This document shows positions 26,202 through 33,395 of a stretch of DNA of 40,711 nt, piece by piece. Source of the stretch: Holosporales bacterium (lineage in GTDB: Bacteria; Pseudomonadota; Alphaproteobacteria; Paracaedibacterales; CANFPP01); contig CANFPP010000017.1 in the NCBI GenBank assembly GCA_947449005.1, forward strand, positions 1 to 40,711, in the 5' to 3' direction. The number at the start of each line of letters is the position of its first letter. Position 1 is the stretch's first letter. Made by a program: the position numbers and the translations under genes. The notes beneath the pieces are model-generated. The model saw only the letters and a program-made list of their open reading frames with translations, did no database searches and was not told the origin of the DNA.

Positions 26202-27371
26202 CTAATGCATAGAAGAAATAGCATCTAAATTTAAAAATTCATCGTCTAAATTAAGAATATCATCAATCTCATCCTTGGAAATTTCGGGATCTCCTTCTGA
26301 AGGAGAATACCCAACCATTGCCATGACTTCATCATAACGCTCTTCAGAGTTTTTGCCGCCGAGCCTACTTGCCAAAACCTTATCAATTTCACTAAAAGCA
26401 TCTAGAGTATGGGCACTAAAAACATGATAGAGAGCAACAACAGCACAGTTGGTTTGATGATCTTTTAATATAGCTTGTTGAACAGGACCAAGATTAGAGA
26501 GAGACTTAAACAAACGACTCGTAATTTCATGAGCAGCATCTAAAAGAACAGGCCGCAACATATAGCGATAGAGACTATCCAGCATATTTTCATCAGTAAC
26601 AACTTCCTTAAATTCTGAATTATGTCTTTTAATAAAATCTGAAACAGCTTGGTTCACTTCTGATGGGTTCATGCTGGCTAGTTTTATGGTAAATTCATGT
26701 AAAAGGTTATCTACAGGTTGCACCTTAGGCTTAACAATGCTTTCACCCAAAACCCTTAAGCTTTTCACAATACTTCCAGCCTCAACCGCACTAATCGGAC
26801 GATTAAAATTAACACCAAAAGTTCCACCCGTTGACAAAATATCTAATTGTAATTTTTGTGCAGCTTTCACTTCTTTAGAGCTATCTGCATTTTCATCCAG
26901 GGCTTTCTCGCGCTCAAATTTCTTGACTATTTTTAGAATGCGAATTGCCGGAGAGAGTTTCTTCGATTCTTTATGATCATCACTCTGATGACCTCCAAGA
27001 TTTCGTTCTTTTAAACTATCATACATTGCAAGGAAAGATTTCCACAGATTATCCACTTCTTCCACCTTCGCAGGATTGCCCTGTAAAAAACCATCATGAA
27101 CAGGTGTTTTCTTTTGATTCAATACTGAATGAAGCCCAAGAGAGGCAAACACTTGGGGGCCCTGATCTCTTAGCAAATGATAAGAAGGATGTTTTACAAT
27201 TTTTTCCCAAAAATTAATATTCAAAGGCTCATCTTTAAGATCGTTAATTATCTTAATAATGATTTTGTCATCACTCTGTTGACCCTGTGCGTGAATTGCT
27301 AACACTGGATGCAATGAGATTATAAATATAAACATCATTGCAAAACCATAAGCTGATCTGACGCGATTCAT
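26202..27371 (-). CDS. exported protein P3, GGTFG/HQxNCAV paralogue family (short form)
   Basis: This 389-residue protein is counted from the ATG at 27371, which has AAGG 8 bases upstream. A signal peptide covers about 1-25 (GFAMMFIFIISLHPVLAIHA). It has only the C-terminal module of the family, so it defines its limits: NFWEKIVKHPSYHLL, SVLNQKKTPVHDGFLQ, VDNLWKSFLAMYDSL, IRILKIVKKFE, STGGTFGVNFNR and KDHQTNCAVVAL followed by AFSEIDKVLASR and SEERYDEVMAMVG. An acidic tail rich in Asp and Glu ends the protein. It lies directly upstream of P2 (91 bases from its stop to the P2 ATG) and probably arose by tandem duplication with loss of the N-terminal modules. Function is unknown. Confidence 0.75.
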   Translation of the reverse strand: MNRVRSAYGFAMMFIFIISLHPVLAIHAQGQQSDDKIIIKIINDLKDEPLNINFWEKIVKHPSYHLLRDQGPQVFASLGLHSVLNQKKTPVHDGFLQGNPAKVEEVDNLWKSFLAMYDSLKERNLGGHQSDDHKESKKLSPAIRILKIVKKFEREKALDENADSSKEVKAAQKLQLDILSTGGTFGVNFNRPISAVEAGSIVKSLRVLGESIVKPKVQPVDNLLHEFTIKLASMNPSEVNQAVSDFIKRHNSEFKEVVTDENMLDSLYRYMLRPVLLDAAHEITSRLFKSLSNLGPVQQAILKDHQTNCAVVALYHVFSAHTLDAFSEIDKVLASRLGGKNSEERYDEVMAMVGYSPSEGDPEISKDEIDDILNLDDEFLNLDAISSMH

Positions 27372-27423
27372 AAGCAAGCCTTTTTAAAACGTGATACCTA
27401 CTCACTATTGAATCAAGAAAAAA

Positions 27424-27438
27424 TGAATAAATCATTAA
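27424..27438 (-). promoter_or_regulatory. CtrA-like box upstream of P3
   Basis: In the coding sense TTAATGATTTATTCA ends 52 bases before the P3 ATG and is followed by TTTTTTCTTGATT. The box and the next 13 bases are close to those of P4 and P1. Confidence 0.55.
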
Positions 27439-27490
27439 CACCTCTATTAATACGATTCATCCCCTCTCTCGTCATTCCCATTACCTCTTA

Positions 27491-27520
27491 CGTCATTCCC
27501 GCGTAGGCGTGAACCCAGGC
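27491..27520. repeat. REP-like element between P3 and P4
   Basis: CGTCATTCCCGCGTAGGCGTGAACCCAGG carries the same CGTCAT-TCCC-GCG-N-AGGCG order as the hairpin at 23611-23634, but with decayed arms. A half copy CGTCATTCCCATTACC lies just before it. It sits in the 236-base gap between the two genes. Confidence 0.55.
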
Positions 27521-27607
27521 TGTTTCTATCGTATTTTTATATATCCCCACTCTCAAAGAGATAAAGGCAGATAACACCACAATAACAACAATGGAAAAGT
27601 AACTTTC

Positions 27608-29104
27608 TTAACCCGCCATCGCCATAAGCTCATCATAGCGTTGTCGTGAGCTTCCGTAAGTTACAATCCGTGGTTTGCTTTCTAAAAGCTTATCAATTTC
27701 ATTAAAATCGTCACCAATAATAGAATGAAGAGCCATAACAGCGCAGTTAATCTGATGGCTCTCTAACCTAGCCTCTTGTTCACGATCTAGATAATGAGAA
27801 GAAGCTTTAAAGAAAGAATTCGCAATTTCATGAGCACTATCCCCCGCTTCAGATTTCTTTTTTCCAAGAGATGTTAACAGACTTATCATCAGCTCGACTT
27901 CATCACGATTAGCTTTTCGAGAACTCATGCCAAACGTTCCGCCATTTGCAAAAATATTTGATTGTAGAGTACGTATCTCTCCTCTCTTAGCCCCATCCAA
28001 AATATTTCTATCTTCAAAATCTCGAGCTATTTTAAGAACACGTAGCACATCAGGCAATCGTTCTGATTTCTGCGATTCTAATGCATCATGCGTTTTCAAG
28101 AATGACCCCCAGAGTTCGTTTGCCTCTGCCCCATGCGAAAGATCTTGTTGCAAAAAACTCGCACGAACAGGTGCCTGTTTTTGGCTTAACACAGCATTAA
28201 GCGCAATATCGACAAAAGCTTGTGGATTTCGAGATCCCAATAGGTGTCCATAAGGATTTTCTGTTACTCGTTTCCAGAAATGACTATCTAAAGAATGTTC
28301 TCCTAGAACACCACTCGCAACTTTCAAAATGCTTCTTTGCGCGTTCTCTTTATTTTGACCTCTCACCAGCTCTGCTAAGCTATCTGCCGTATTTCCACCA
28401 ATATCTTTTTGATCAAATTTTATTCCTTTATGCTCTAGTTTTGCCTTGAGCCCAGGCTCTTTATGCCCTGTATAACCAGTTCTTCCCAAGTATTGATCTG
28501 GATCATTCAATGCAAGAACCATTAAGCGAGTTATTTGGTCACTAAAATGAGTTTTTACTAGTAAGCTTGGAGCAACTTCGAATAATGCATCTGCAATATG
28601 CTCTACAGACGTGCTCACAAAATTCTCCAACATTTCTGCGACATCTGCACCTTTATCTCTTATTACCTTTAATAAATTAGATGATCCGCCTTTAGCTGCA
28701 AGAACAGCTACGTTATGTCCTTGACTGTTTCTATAAGCCGTAAGAAAATTTCCTGGAGCATCAACTAATCCACCCAAATGATCGTGGTGGATATCAAGTT
28801 CATCAGCACTTGGCACAGGCCCTTCAAAATAAGCCGGCAATAAAGTTGTAAGGATTTTTTTATAACCACTAGAGATATCTTTTACGGCTTTTTCAGTAAA
28901 ATAAGCATAAAGAGATTTACCGTCTTTTCGATAAGCTCGAAGATTGCTCCGACCTTCTGGTGTCTTCACAAATTTCTCATAAACCGCATGATCATCAATT
29001 CGCTTTGACAGGGCCTCATGCAGATCACCAGACGCGACTGCAGACTGCACTGCAAATACAAAGAAAAATGACAATAGAAGCGGTTTTAGAAGAAAAATTT
29101 TCAT
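27608..29104 (-). CDS. exported protein P4, GGTFG/HQxNCAV paralogue family
   Basis: This is a 498-residue protein with a signal peptide MKIFLLKPLLLSFFFVFAVQ, cut near AVASG. It carries the middle and C-terminal modules without the N-terminal ankyrin-like part. Middle module: NLRAYRKDGKSLYAYFTEKA (about 54-73), LLPAYFEGPVPSADELD and AYRNSQGHNVAVLAAKGG. C-terminal module: FWKRVTENPYGHLL, AVLSQKQAPVRASFLQQ, ANELWGSFLKTHDAL, ANGGTFGMSSRK, ESHQINCAVMAL, DFNEIDKLL and RQRYDELMAMAG at the very end. It is the first of the P4-P3-P2 cluster. The HQINCAV block, with invariant His and Cys, could be structural or catalytic; nothing in sequence decides. Confidence 0.75.
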   Translation of the reverse strand: MKIFLLKPLLLSFFFVFAVQSAVASGDLHEALSKRIDDHAVYEKFVKTPEGRSNLRAYRKDGKSLYAYFTEKAVKDISSGYKKILTTLLPAYFEGPVPSADELDIHHDHLGGLVDAPGNFLTAYRNSQGHNVAVLAAKGGSSNLLKVIRDKGADVAEMLENFVSTSVEHIADALFEVAPSLLVKTHFSDQITRLMVLALNDPDQYLGRTGYTGHKEPGLKAKLEHKGIKFDQKDIGGNTADSLAELVRGQNKENAQRSILKVASGVLGEHSLDSHFWKRVTENPYGHLLGSRNPQAFVDIALNAVLSQKQAPVRASFLQQDLSHGAEANELWGSFLKTHDALESQKSERLPDVLRVLKIARDFEDRNILDGAKRGEIRTLQSNIFANGGTFGMSSRKANRDEVELMISLLTSLGKKKSEAGDSAHEIANSFFKASSHYLDREQEARLESHQINCAVMALHSIIGDDFNEIDKLLESKPRIVTYGSSRQRYDELMAMAG

Positions 29105-29158
29105 GAAACATACTCTCTTGAATTAAATAGATTGATGTATATTTTTATCAAGAAAGAA

Positions 29159-29173
29159 TGAATAAACGATTAA
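29159..29173 (-). promoter_or_regulatory. CtrA-like box upstream of P4
   Basis: In the coding sense TTAATCGTTTATTCA ends 54 bases before the P4 ATG and overlaps the stop of the ABC exporter gene. It shares TTAATCGTTTATT with the box at 39432-39446. It is followed by TTCTTTCTTGATA, matching P3. Confidence 0.55.
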
Positions 29174-30933
29174 GATCGCAACCTTAAAGAATCCGCGAAT
29201 TGTAGTGTTGCCAAACGGCGATAAAGCCCATCTTGACTAATAAGCTCCGCATGAGTTCCAACCGCCTGAATCTCTCCTTTATCCAGGACGACAATTCTAT
29301 CAGCCTGTAAAACAGTTGCCAAACGGTGCGCAATCACAATGGTTGTGCGCGTTGAAATCAAATGTTTGAGACCTTGCTGAACCGCTTGCTCACTTTCTGC
29401 ATCAAGAGCATTTGTTGCCTCATCAAGCAGCAAAACACTCGGATCGCGCAAAATTGCCCGTGCAATAGCGAGACGTTGTTTCTGACCGCCGGATAATTTA
29501 ATACCGCGCGTTCCAACAAGTGTATGAATTCCGTGCGGCAAACCTCTCAAGAAATCACCTAAATTAACTGCCTCAGCCGCTTGCCAAATTTCATCCTCAG
29601 TTGCATCTGGTTTACCATAGAGAATATTTTCATAAATCGTTGTTGAGAAAATGGCTGGCTCTTGAGACACAAAACCGATTCGCGATCTAACATCAGCCAT
29701 CGAGACATCTTTAATATTCACTCCGTCCAAATGAATTGTTCCTGATTGCGGATTATAAAAACGCAGTAACAGAGAGAATACGGTACTCTTCCCTGCTCCC
29801 GACAAGCCAACGATTGCCAAATTTTCCCCCGGAGCAACAGAAAACGTTACACCATTCAACACAGTATTTTTCGGATTACTCGGATATGAAAACGAGACAT
29901 TATGGATCGCTAGAATTCCTCTAGATTGTTTAGGTAAAGCGCGCTTAGCAAGTTTTATAGATGAAGTGGTAACAAGAAGCTCAATCAGACGTTCTGATGC
30001 TCCAGCTGCACGTTGCAAATCGCCCATGATTTCACTAAACGATCCAGCTGATCCAGCAACAACCACAGCATAAAAAATAAATGATGAAAGATCACCCGCT
30101 GTCATATACCCTTCGATCACATCTTTACCGCCAGCCCATAAAACAAAGCTGATTCCAGCAAAAACAAGTAACATAACCAAGCAAGCAAGCCATGAGCGAG
30201 CTATAATACGGCACACAGATGCTGTGAAAGCAAGCTCTGAGTAATTATAAAATGTTGATTGATCTATGGATTCATGCGTAAAAGCCTGAACAGTTCTAAT
30301 ATTATTTAATGTTTCGTCAATATACCCCCCCATTTCTGCAATGCGATCTTGGGAATATTTCGAATGCAGACGCACTCTCCTGCCAAAATAAATGATTGGA
30401 AAAATTATCAAGGGCACAACACATAAACTAAACAAAGTAAGCTTAGGTGAGGTGACAAACATCATCGCAAGCCCACCCAGCATCAAAAGAAAATTTCGAA
30501 TAGAAACCGCAGCAGATGTTCCAATAACAATCTGAATCAAACTCGTGTCTGTTGTCAGTCTTGAGATCAACTCGCCACTTCGGATTTGCTCGAAAAAACC
30601 GACCTCCAAACCTAAAATATGATTAAACACATCGCGGCGTAAATCCGTGATAACACGCTCGCCAATCCAAGAAACGTAATAAGTTCTACCAAAACTAGCA
30701 ATCGCCAGTAAAATGACTCCAATTAACAACCCCCCTAAAATAAAATTTAAAGAGATGACGCTGTCATTTATAAAACCGTAATCAATTAAAGCCTTCAGCC
30801 CCCAACCAAGCGCCAACACTGTTGAAGCAGCAAGAGATAACGCTGCCAAGGCATAGGCCATTTGTGCTTTATAGGGGCGTAAATATTTGAGCAGAAAGCT
30901 AAGATTTTTCACTTTTGGTTTGCTTTCGTTCAC
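29170..30933 (-). CDS. ABC exporter, fused membrane and ATPase domains (MsbA/multidrug type)
   Basis: This 587-residue half-transporter acts as a homodimer. The N-terminal membrane domain (about 20-310, six helices) contains the coupling region ELISRLTTDTSLIQ. The ATPase domain shows Walker A GLSGAGKST, the Q loop in FVSQEPAIFS, the signature LSGGQKQRLAIARAIL, Walker B VLLLDEATNALD and the H loop IVIAHRLATV. It resembles lipid A/phospholipid or multidrug exporters; the cargo is not determinable. Its start overlaps the cyaY stop by 4 bases (ATGA). P4 follows after a short gap with its own promoter box, so export of P proteins by this transporter is not implied. Confidence 0.92.
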   Translation of the reverse strand: MNESKPKVKNLSFLLKYLRPYKAQMAYALAALSLAASTVLALGWGLKALIDYGFINDSVISLNFILGGLLIGVILLAIASFGRTYYVSWIGERVITDLRRDVFNHILGLEVGFFEQIRSGELISRLTTDTSLIQIVIGTSAAVSIRNFLLMLGGLAMMFVTSPKLTLFSLCVVPLIIFPIIYFGRRVRLHSKYSQDRIAEMGGYIDETLNNIRTVQAFTHESIDQSTFYNYSELAFTASVCRIIARSWLACLVMLLVFAGISFVLWAGGKDVIEGYMTAGDLSSFIFYAVVVAGSAGSFSEIMGDLQRAAGASERLIELLVTTSSIKLAKRALPKQSRGILAIHNVSFSYPSNPKNTVLNGVTFSVAPGENLAIVGLSGAGKSTVFSLLLRFYNPQSGTIHLDGVNIKDVSMADVRSRIGFVSQEPAIFSTTIYENILYGKPDATEDEIWQAAEAVNLGDFLRGLPHGIHTLVGTRGIKLSGGQKQRLAIARAILRDPSVLLLDEATNALDAESEQAVQQGLKHLISTRTTIVIAHRLATVLQADRIVVLDKGEIQAVGTHAELISQDGLYRRLATLQFADSLRLRS

Positions 30934-31220
30934 AACATTATCTCAGTATTTAATTCGCTTGTGAGTATGTTAAGTAAGACTTCAGGGCTACGTGTCGATC
31001 TCCACATTTCATCAATCCATTCAAAATGATGCGCTCCAGTTATCGGAGAAGATAACCAAAGTTGATTGGTTGGACCATGAAAATTTAACAAATATTGCTG
31101 CCCAGTCGCCGTTTCTATACTGAGAATTTTCCCATCAAAATCAACTTCCAATTCATCAACATTCTCAAGACTTATTGAGATTGTTTCCAATAAGTTATGT
31201 GCGATGTCTGAATGATTCAT
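30930..31220 (-). CDS. cyaY: frataxin-like iron-sulfur assembly protein CyaY
   Basis: This is a 96-residue protein, slightly shorter than usual (~105). The frataxin fold is recognisable: an acidic first helix (LETISISLENVDELEVDFDG), then LSIETATGQQYLLNF, and the conserved NQLWLSSPITGAHHFEW sheet region. Acidic residues in the first helix and strand edge are the iron-binding surface. CyaY regulates the IscS desulfurase during Fe-S cluster assembly. GGGAGAGAGA precedes the ATG. It is the first gene before the ABC exporter, with a 4-base overlap. Confidence 0.87.
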   Translation of the reverse strand: MNHSDIAHNLLETISISLENVDELEVDFDGKILSIETATGQQYLLNFHGPTNQLWLSSPITGAHHFEWIDEMWRSTRSPEVLLNILTSELNTEIML

Positions 31221-31239
31221 TTAATTCTCTCTCCCTCGG

Positions 31240-31270
31240 GTCATCCTTGGGCCTGACCAGAGAATCTCAT
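31240..31270. repeat. degenerate REP-like repeat
   Basis: GTCATCCTTGGGCCTGACC and the following TCTCATAAAA resemble the element at 14941-14973 in order and spacing, but the stem is reduced to TTGG/CCAG. It sits between cyaY and tRNA-Ala. Confidence 0.4.
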
Positions 31271-31316
31271 AAAAACACAGGGTGCTTACGATTCATTGAT
31301 TATACTGTAGTTAATT

Positions 31317-31392
<76 letters not shown>

Positions 31393-31532
31393 TTTGTTCT
31401 AAGGATTATGCAGATTGCCCTAAAGTTGCAAGAGGAAATATTTATGGGTTGATAGTGCAATTTTCAATATCTTTTGCTTTTCTGAGATTTTCTCTGTATA
31501 TTAAGTATATAAAAGATAACAAGGAAAAATTA

Positions 31533-31970
31533 ATGGCAACATCATCTTTAATGATTGCTAAAAAAATATGTGAATTAAGTAATTGGCAAGTAACGAATCT
31601 TAGTTTGCAAAAAATTATTTATTTCTGCCACATGATTTATTTAGGAAGAAATAATAGCGAGCCTCTTGTTGAAGAGGATTTCCAAGCTTGGATGTATGGC
31701 CCTGTATTACCAGCTCTCTATGAAAAATTAAAAATATTTGGCGCGCAACCTATTAAAAATAGATTTTATAGAGTCAATGAGATTGATGATGAATCTATCA
31801 ATAACTTCTTAGAAGAAGTTGCAGGAGCTTTGTTAAAAAGAGAAGCATGGGAGCTTGTCACCTTGACACACAGTAAGACAGGAGCATGGGCCAAGAATTA
31901 TGTTTCTGGATTCAATAAAAAAATTTCAAACGAAGATATTCTAGAAGAATACGTTGGATTCAATGAGTGA
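31533..31970 (+). CDS. Panacea-domain protein, probable antitoxin
   Basis: This is a 145-residue protein. The start at 31533 is preferred because AAGGA lies 7 bases upstream and the domain begins at once; a longer frame would add 28 hydrophobic residues unrelated to the family. The Panacea (SocA-like, DUF4065) pattern is clear: MIAKKICEL, LSLQKIIYFCHMIYLG, FQAWMYGPVLPALYEKL, and a C-terminal helix LVTLTHSKTGAWAKNY. Panacea proteins are antitoxins or adaptors that neutralise many unrelated toxins, including small membrane-acting ones. Here the next gene overlaps by 8 bases and encodes a two-helix membrane peptide, so a PanAT-type pair is a reasonable inference. Confidence 0.8.
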   Translation: MATSSLMIAKKICELSNWQVTNLSLQKIIYFCHMIYLGRNNSEPLVEEDFQAWMYGPVLPALYEKLKIFGAQPIKNRFYRVNEIDDESINNFLEEVAGALLKREAWELVTLTHSKTGAWAKNYVSGFNKKISNEDILEEYVGFNE

Positions 31971-32286
31971 TATCAATAAAAATATAGACAAAACAGTAAA
32001 GCGAGATAAAGAGCAAGAAGATAAAGAAGTCTCTGATTTATGCTTAAAAATTGAAGAAATCACAAAAGAGAGATATGAAGAGCGATTCTTGTGGATACTT
32101 ACTTTTGTTTTATTGTTGGACATCTTGTTTCTTAAAGATTGTCAGAACTGGAGCTTGCCAATAGTAATAGGCATTATTGAGCTTATTATTATCCTCAGCG
32201 TTGGCCAAAAATTGGGCATAGACTTTCTATCATCATTACTTGAAAAAATCCTAACGGCATTAGGGCACACAGATAATAAAAAATAA
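31963..32286 (+). CDS. small two-helix membrane protein, candidate toxin partner of the Panacea protein
   Basis: This is 107 residues from the ATG at 31963, which overlaps the Panacea stop in ATGAGTGA. An in-frame TTG 9 bases earlier is possible but has no advantage. Residues 1-41 are highly charged and likely helical or coiled. Membrane segments lie at about 43-57 (LWILTFVLLLDILF) and 64-82 (SLPIVIGIIELIIILSVGQ), followed by an amphipathic helix (83-101). I recognise no family. The position, size and membrane character fit the membrane-depolarising toxins known from some Panacea pairs. It could instead be a membrane anchor or accessory protein. Confidence 0.6.
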   Translation: MSDINKNIDKTVKRDKEQEDKEVSDLCLKIEEITKERYEERFLWILTFVLLLDILFLKDCQNWSLPIVIGIIELIIILSVGQKLGIDFLSSLLEKILTALGHTDNKK

Positions 32287-32366
32287 TCCTACTTAGTGCA
32301 AATTTAGGATCAAAACGATAAAAGCTAAGATCTTAAATGACAGAAAATATTTACACTAAATAGATT

Positions 32367-32394
32367 TTGATAAAATTGTTATACATGTTATACT
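32367..32394 (+). promoter_or_regulatory. relBE promoter with overlapping direct-repeat operator
   Basis: TTGATA (32367-32372) and TATACT (32389-32394) are spaced by 16 bases and form a good sigma-70 promoter. The tandem repeat TGTTATACA-TGTTATACT (32377-32394) covers the spacer and -10, as expected for autorepression by a ribbon-helix-helix antitoxin. Confidence 0.65.
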
Positions 32395-32430
32395 TCACCA
32401 ATAATACTCTTACACTCAGGTGAGAAAACC

Positions 32431-32655
32431 ATGCTAGCTGTTCGTCTACCAAAAGAGCTTGAAAATCAGCTTGATTTTTTAGCCTCCAAAACCCATCGAT
32501 CCAAAAGTTACTATGTAAAAAAAGCGCTTGAAGAATTTTTTAAAAATAAAGCCGAATATGAATTTGCGGCAGAAGCTTATCGTGAATTTTTAGAGTCCGG
32601 TAAAAAGACTCATTCCTATGAGAGTGTGATGCGTGAAAATGGCCTCGAACCATAA
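32431..32655 (+). CDS. RelB/CopG-type ribbon-helix-helix antitoxin
   Basis: This is a 74-residue protein. Residues 2-45 form a ribbon-helix-helix DNA-binding domain (LAVRLPKELENQLDFLA, then RSKSYYVKKALEEFF). The acidic C-terminal half (AEAYREFLESGKKTHSYESVM) should wrap around the toxin. AGGTGAG lies 7 bases before the ATG. Its end overlaps relE by 17 bases, the usual antitoxin-first arrangement. It probably represses its own promoter through the direct repeat upstream. Confidence 0.87.
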   Translation: MLAVRLPKELENQLDFLASKTHRSKSYYVKKALEEFFKNKAEYEFAAEAYREFLESGKKTHSYESVMRENGLEP

Positions 32656-32872
32656 GTGGTCGTTTGTATTTTCAGATCGCGCAAAAAAAGAATTTGGTAA
32701 ACTTGACTCCTCTATTCAAAAACGTATTCAGCAAGCGAAACCACTAACTGGCGCCTTTAAACATCTGTATCGATACCGAGTTGGTGATTATCGTGTCATA
32801 TGCACGATTCATGATCAAACCTTAACGATTTGTGCTGTTTCAATTGCGCATCGAAGTGAAAGCTATAAATAG
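32639..32872 (+). CDS. RelE/ParE-superfamily toxin with an internal deletion
   Basis: This 77-residue protein is counted from the ATG at 32639, within the relB gene; a GTG 6 bases earlier is also possible. The N-terminal strand and helix are normal (KWSFVFSDRAKKEFGKLDSSIQKRI). The C-terminal sheet is also normal (LTGAFKHLYRYRVGDYRVICTI, then AHRSESY). Between them, family members have about 15 more residues, typically a second helix and a DPRxxGKxL linker; here RIQQA runs straight into KPLTG. The frame is kept. RelE cleaves mRNA on the ribosome. Loss of the second helix could inactivate the toxin or alter antitoxin binding. Confidence 0.85.
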   Translation: MASNHKWSFVFSDRAKKEFGKLDSSIQKRIQQAKPLTGAFKHLYRYRVGDYRVICTIHDQTLTICAVSIAHRSESYK

Positions 32873-32876
32873 AGTT

Positions 32877-33395
32877 TTACAGCCCAACCAATATCGTCAC
32901 CCACAAACTCAATGAAATAGCTGGCGCAAAGGGAAAGGTTTCTTCTTCAAAGCTTCGACCATAAATCCATTTTATTAGAATGGCAAAACTGCCCGAGGCA
33001 ATTAAAAAGAGAGGAAGCTGGGTTAATTCGAGGAAGAGGCCACACAAACACAAAAGAATAACATCACCAGTGCCAAGCCCTTCTTTCTTCCTGAGAGTTT
33101 TATACCCCTTCTGCAATAAAACTCCCAAAGTCCCCATAATCAAAAAGGAAGGCAAAGTGTTTTTCAAAGTAAATTGGACTGCAATACCTACAACGAAAAG
33201 CCATATCAGCCCTGAAAGGGGAAGTAGCTTACTCTGCCAATCCGATTTTGATAAATAAAGACAGATAAGATTTGCAGCGCTTACCAAAATTGCAAAGAAA
33301 AAATCAGGAATTAAGCAATAATTGCAAATGAGTACAAGAAGAGCGATTGCTCCCTCATAACTCCGATTAAATAATAACGCTATTATCTTTCGCAA
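32877..33395 (-). CDS. A24-type prepilin peptidase domain protein
   Basis: This is a 172-residue membrane protein with about six hydrophobic segments. The two catalytic aspartates of the GxGD aspartic protease family are in place: Asp52 in SKSDWQSKLLP and Asp111 in GLGTGDVILL. FPFAPAISL near the end matches the family's FxFGP-type block. Only the peptidase domain is present; there is no N-terminal methylase half with CxxC motifs, as in short CpaA/TadV-type enzymes. It would trim the leader of type IV-like pilins or pseudopilins. The start is TTG at 33395, inside ptsP; no in-frame ATG occurs before the core, so the exact start is uncertain. No pilin gene is nearby. Confidence 0.78.
   Translation of the reverse strand: MRKIIALLFNRSYEGAIALLVLICNYCLIPDFFFAILVSAANLICLYLSKSDWQSKLLPLSGLIWLFVVGIAVQFTLKNTLPSFLIMGTLGVLLQKGYKTLRKKEGLGTGDVILLCLCGLFLELTQLPLFLIASGSFAILIKWIYGRSFEEETFPFAPAISLSLWVTILVGL

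Noticed and set aside
29170-30933. The ABC exporter as a dedicated type I secretion ATPase for P1-P4
   Set aside because: P proteins have N-terminal Sec signals, the exporter looks like an MsbA/multidrug half-transporter, and no membrane fusion protein is nearby.
31449-31532. A longer start for the Panacea protein with a hydrophobic N-terminus
   Set aside because: The extra residues do not belong to the domain, and AAGGA is correctly placed only for the ATG at 31533.
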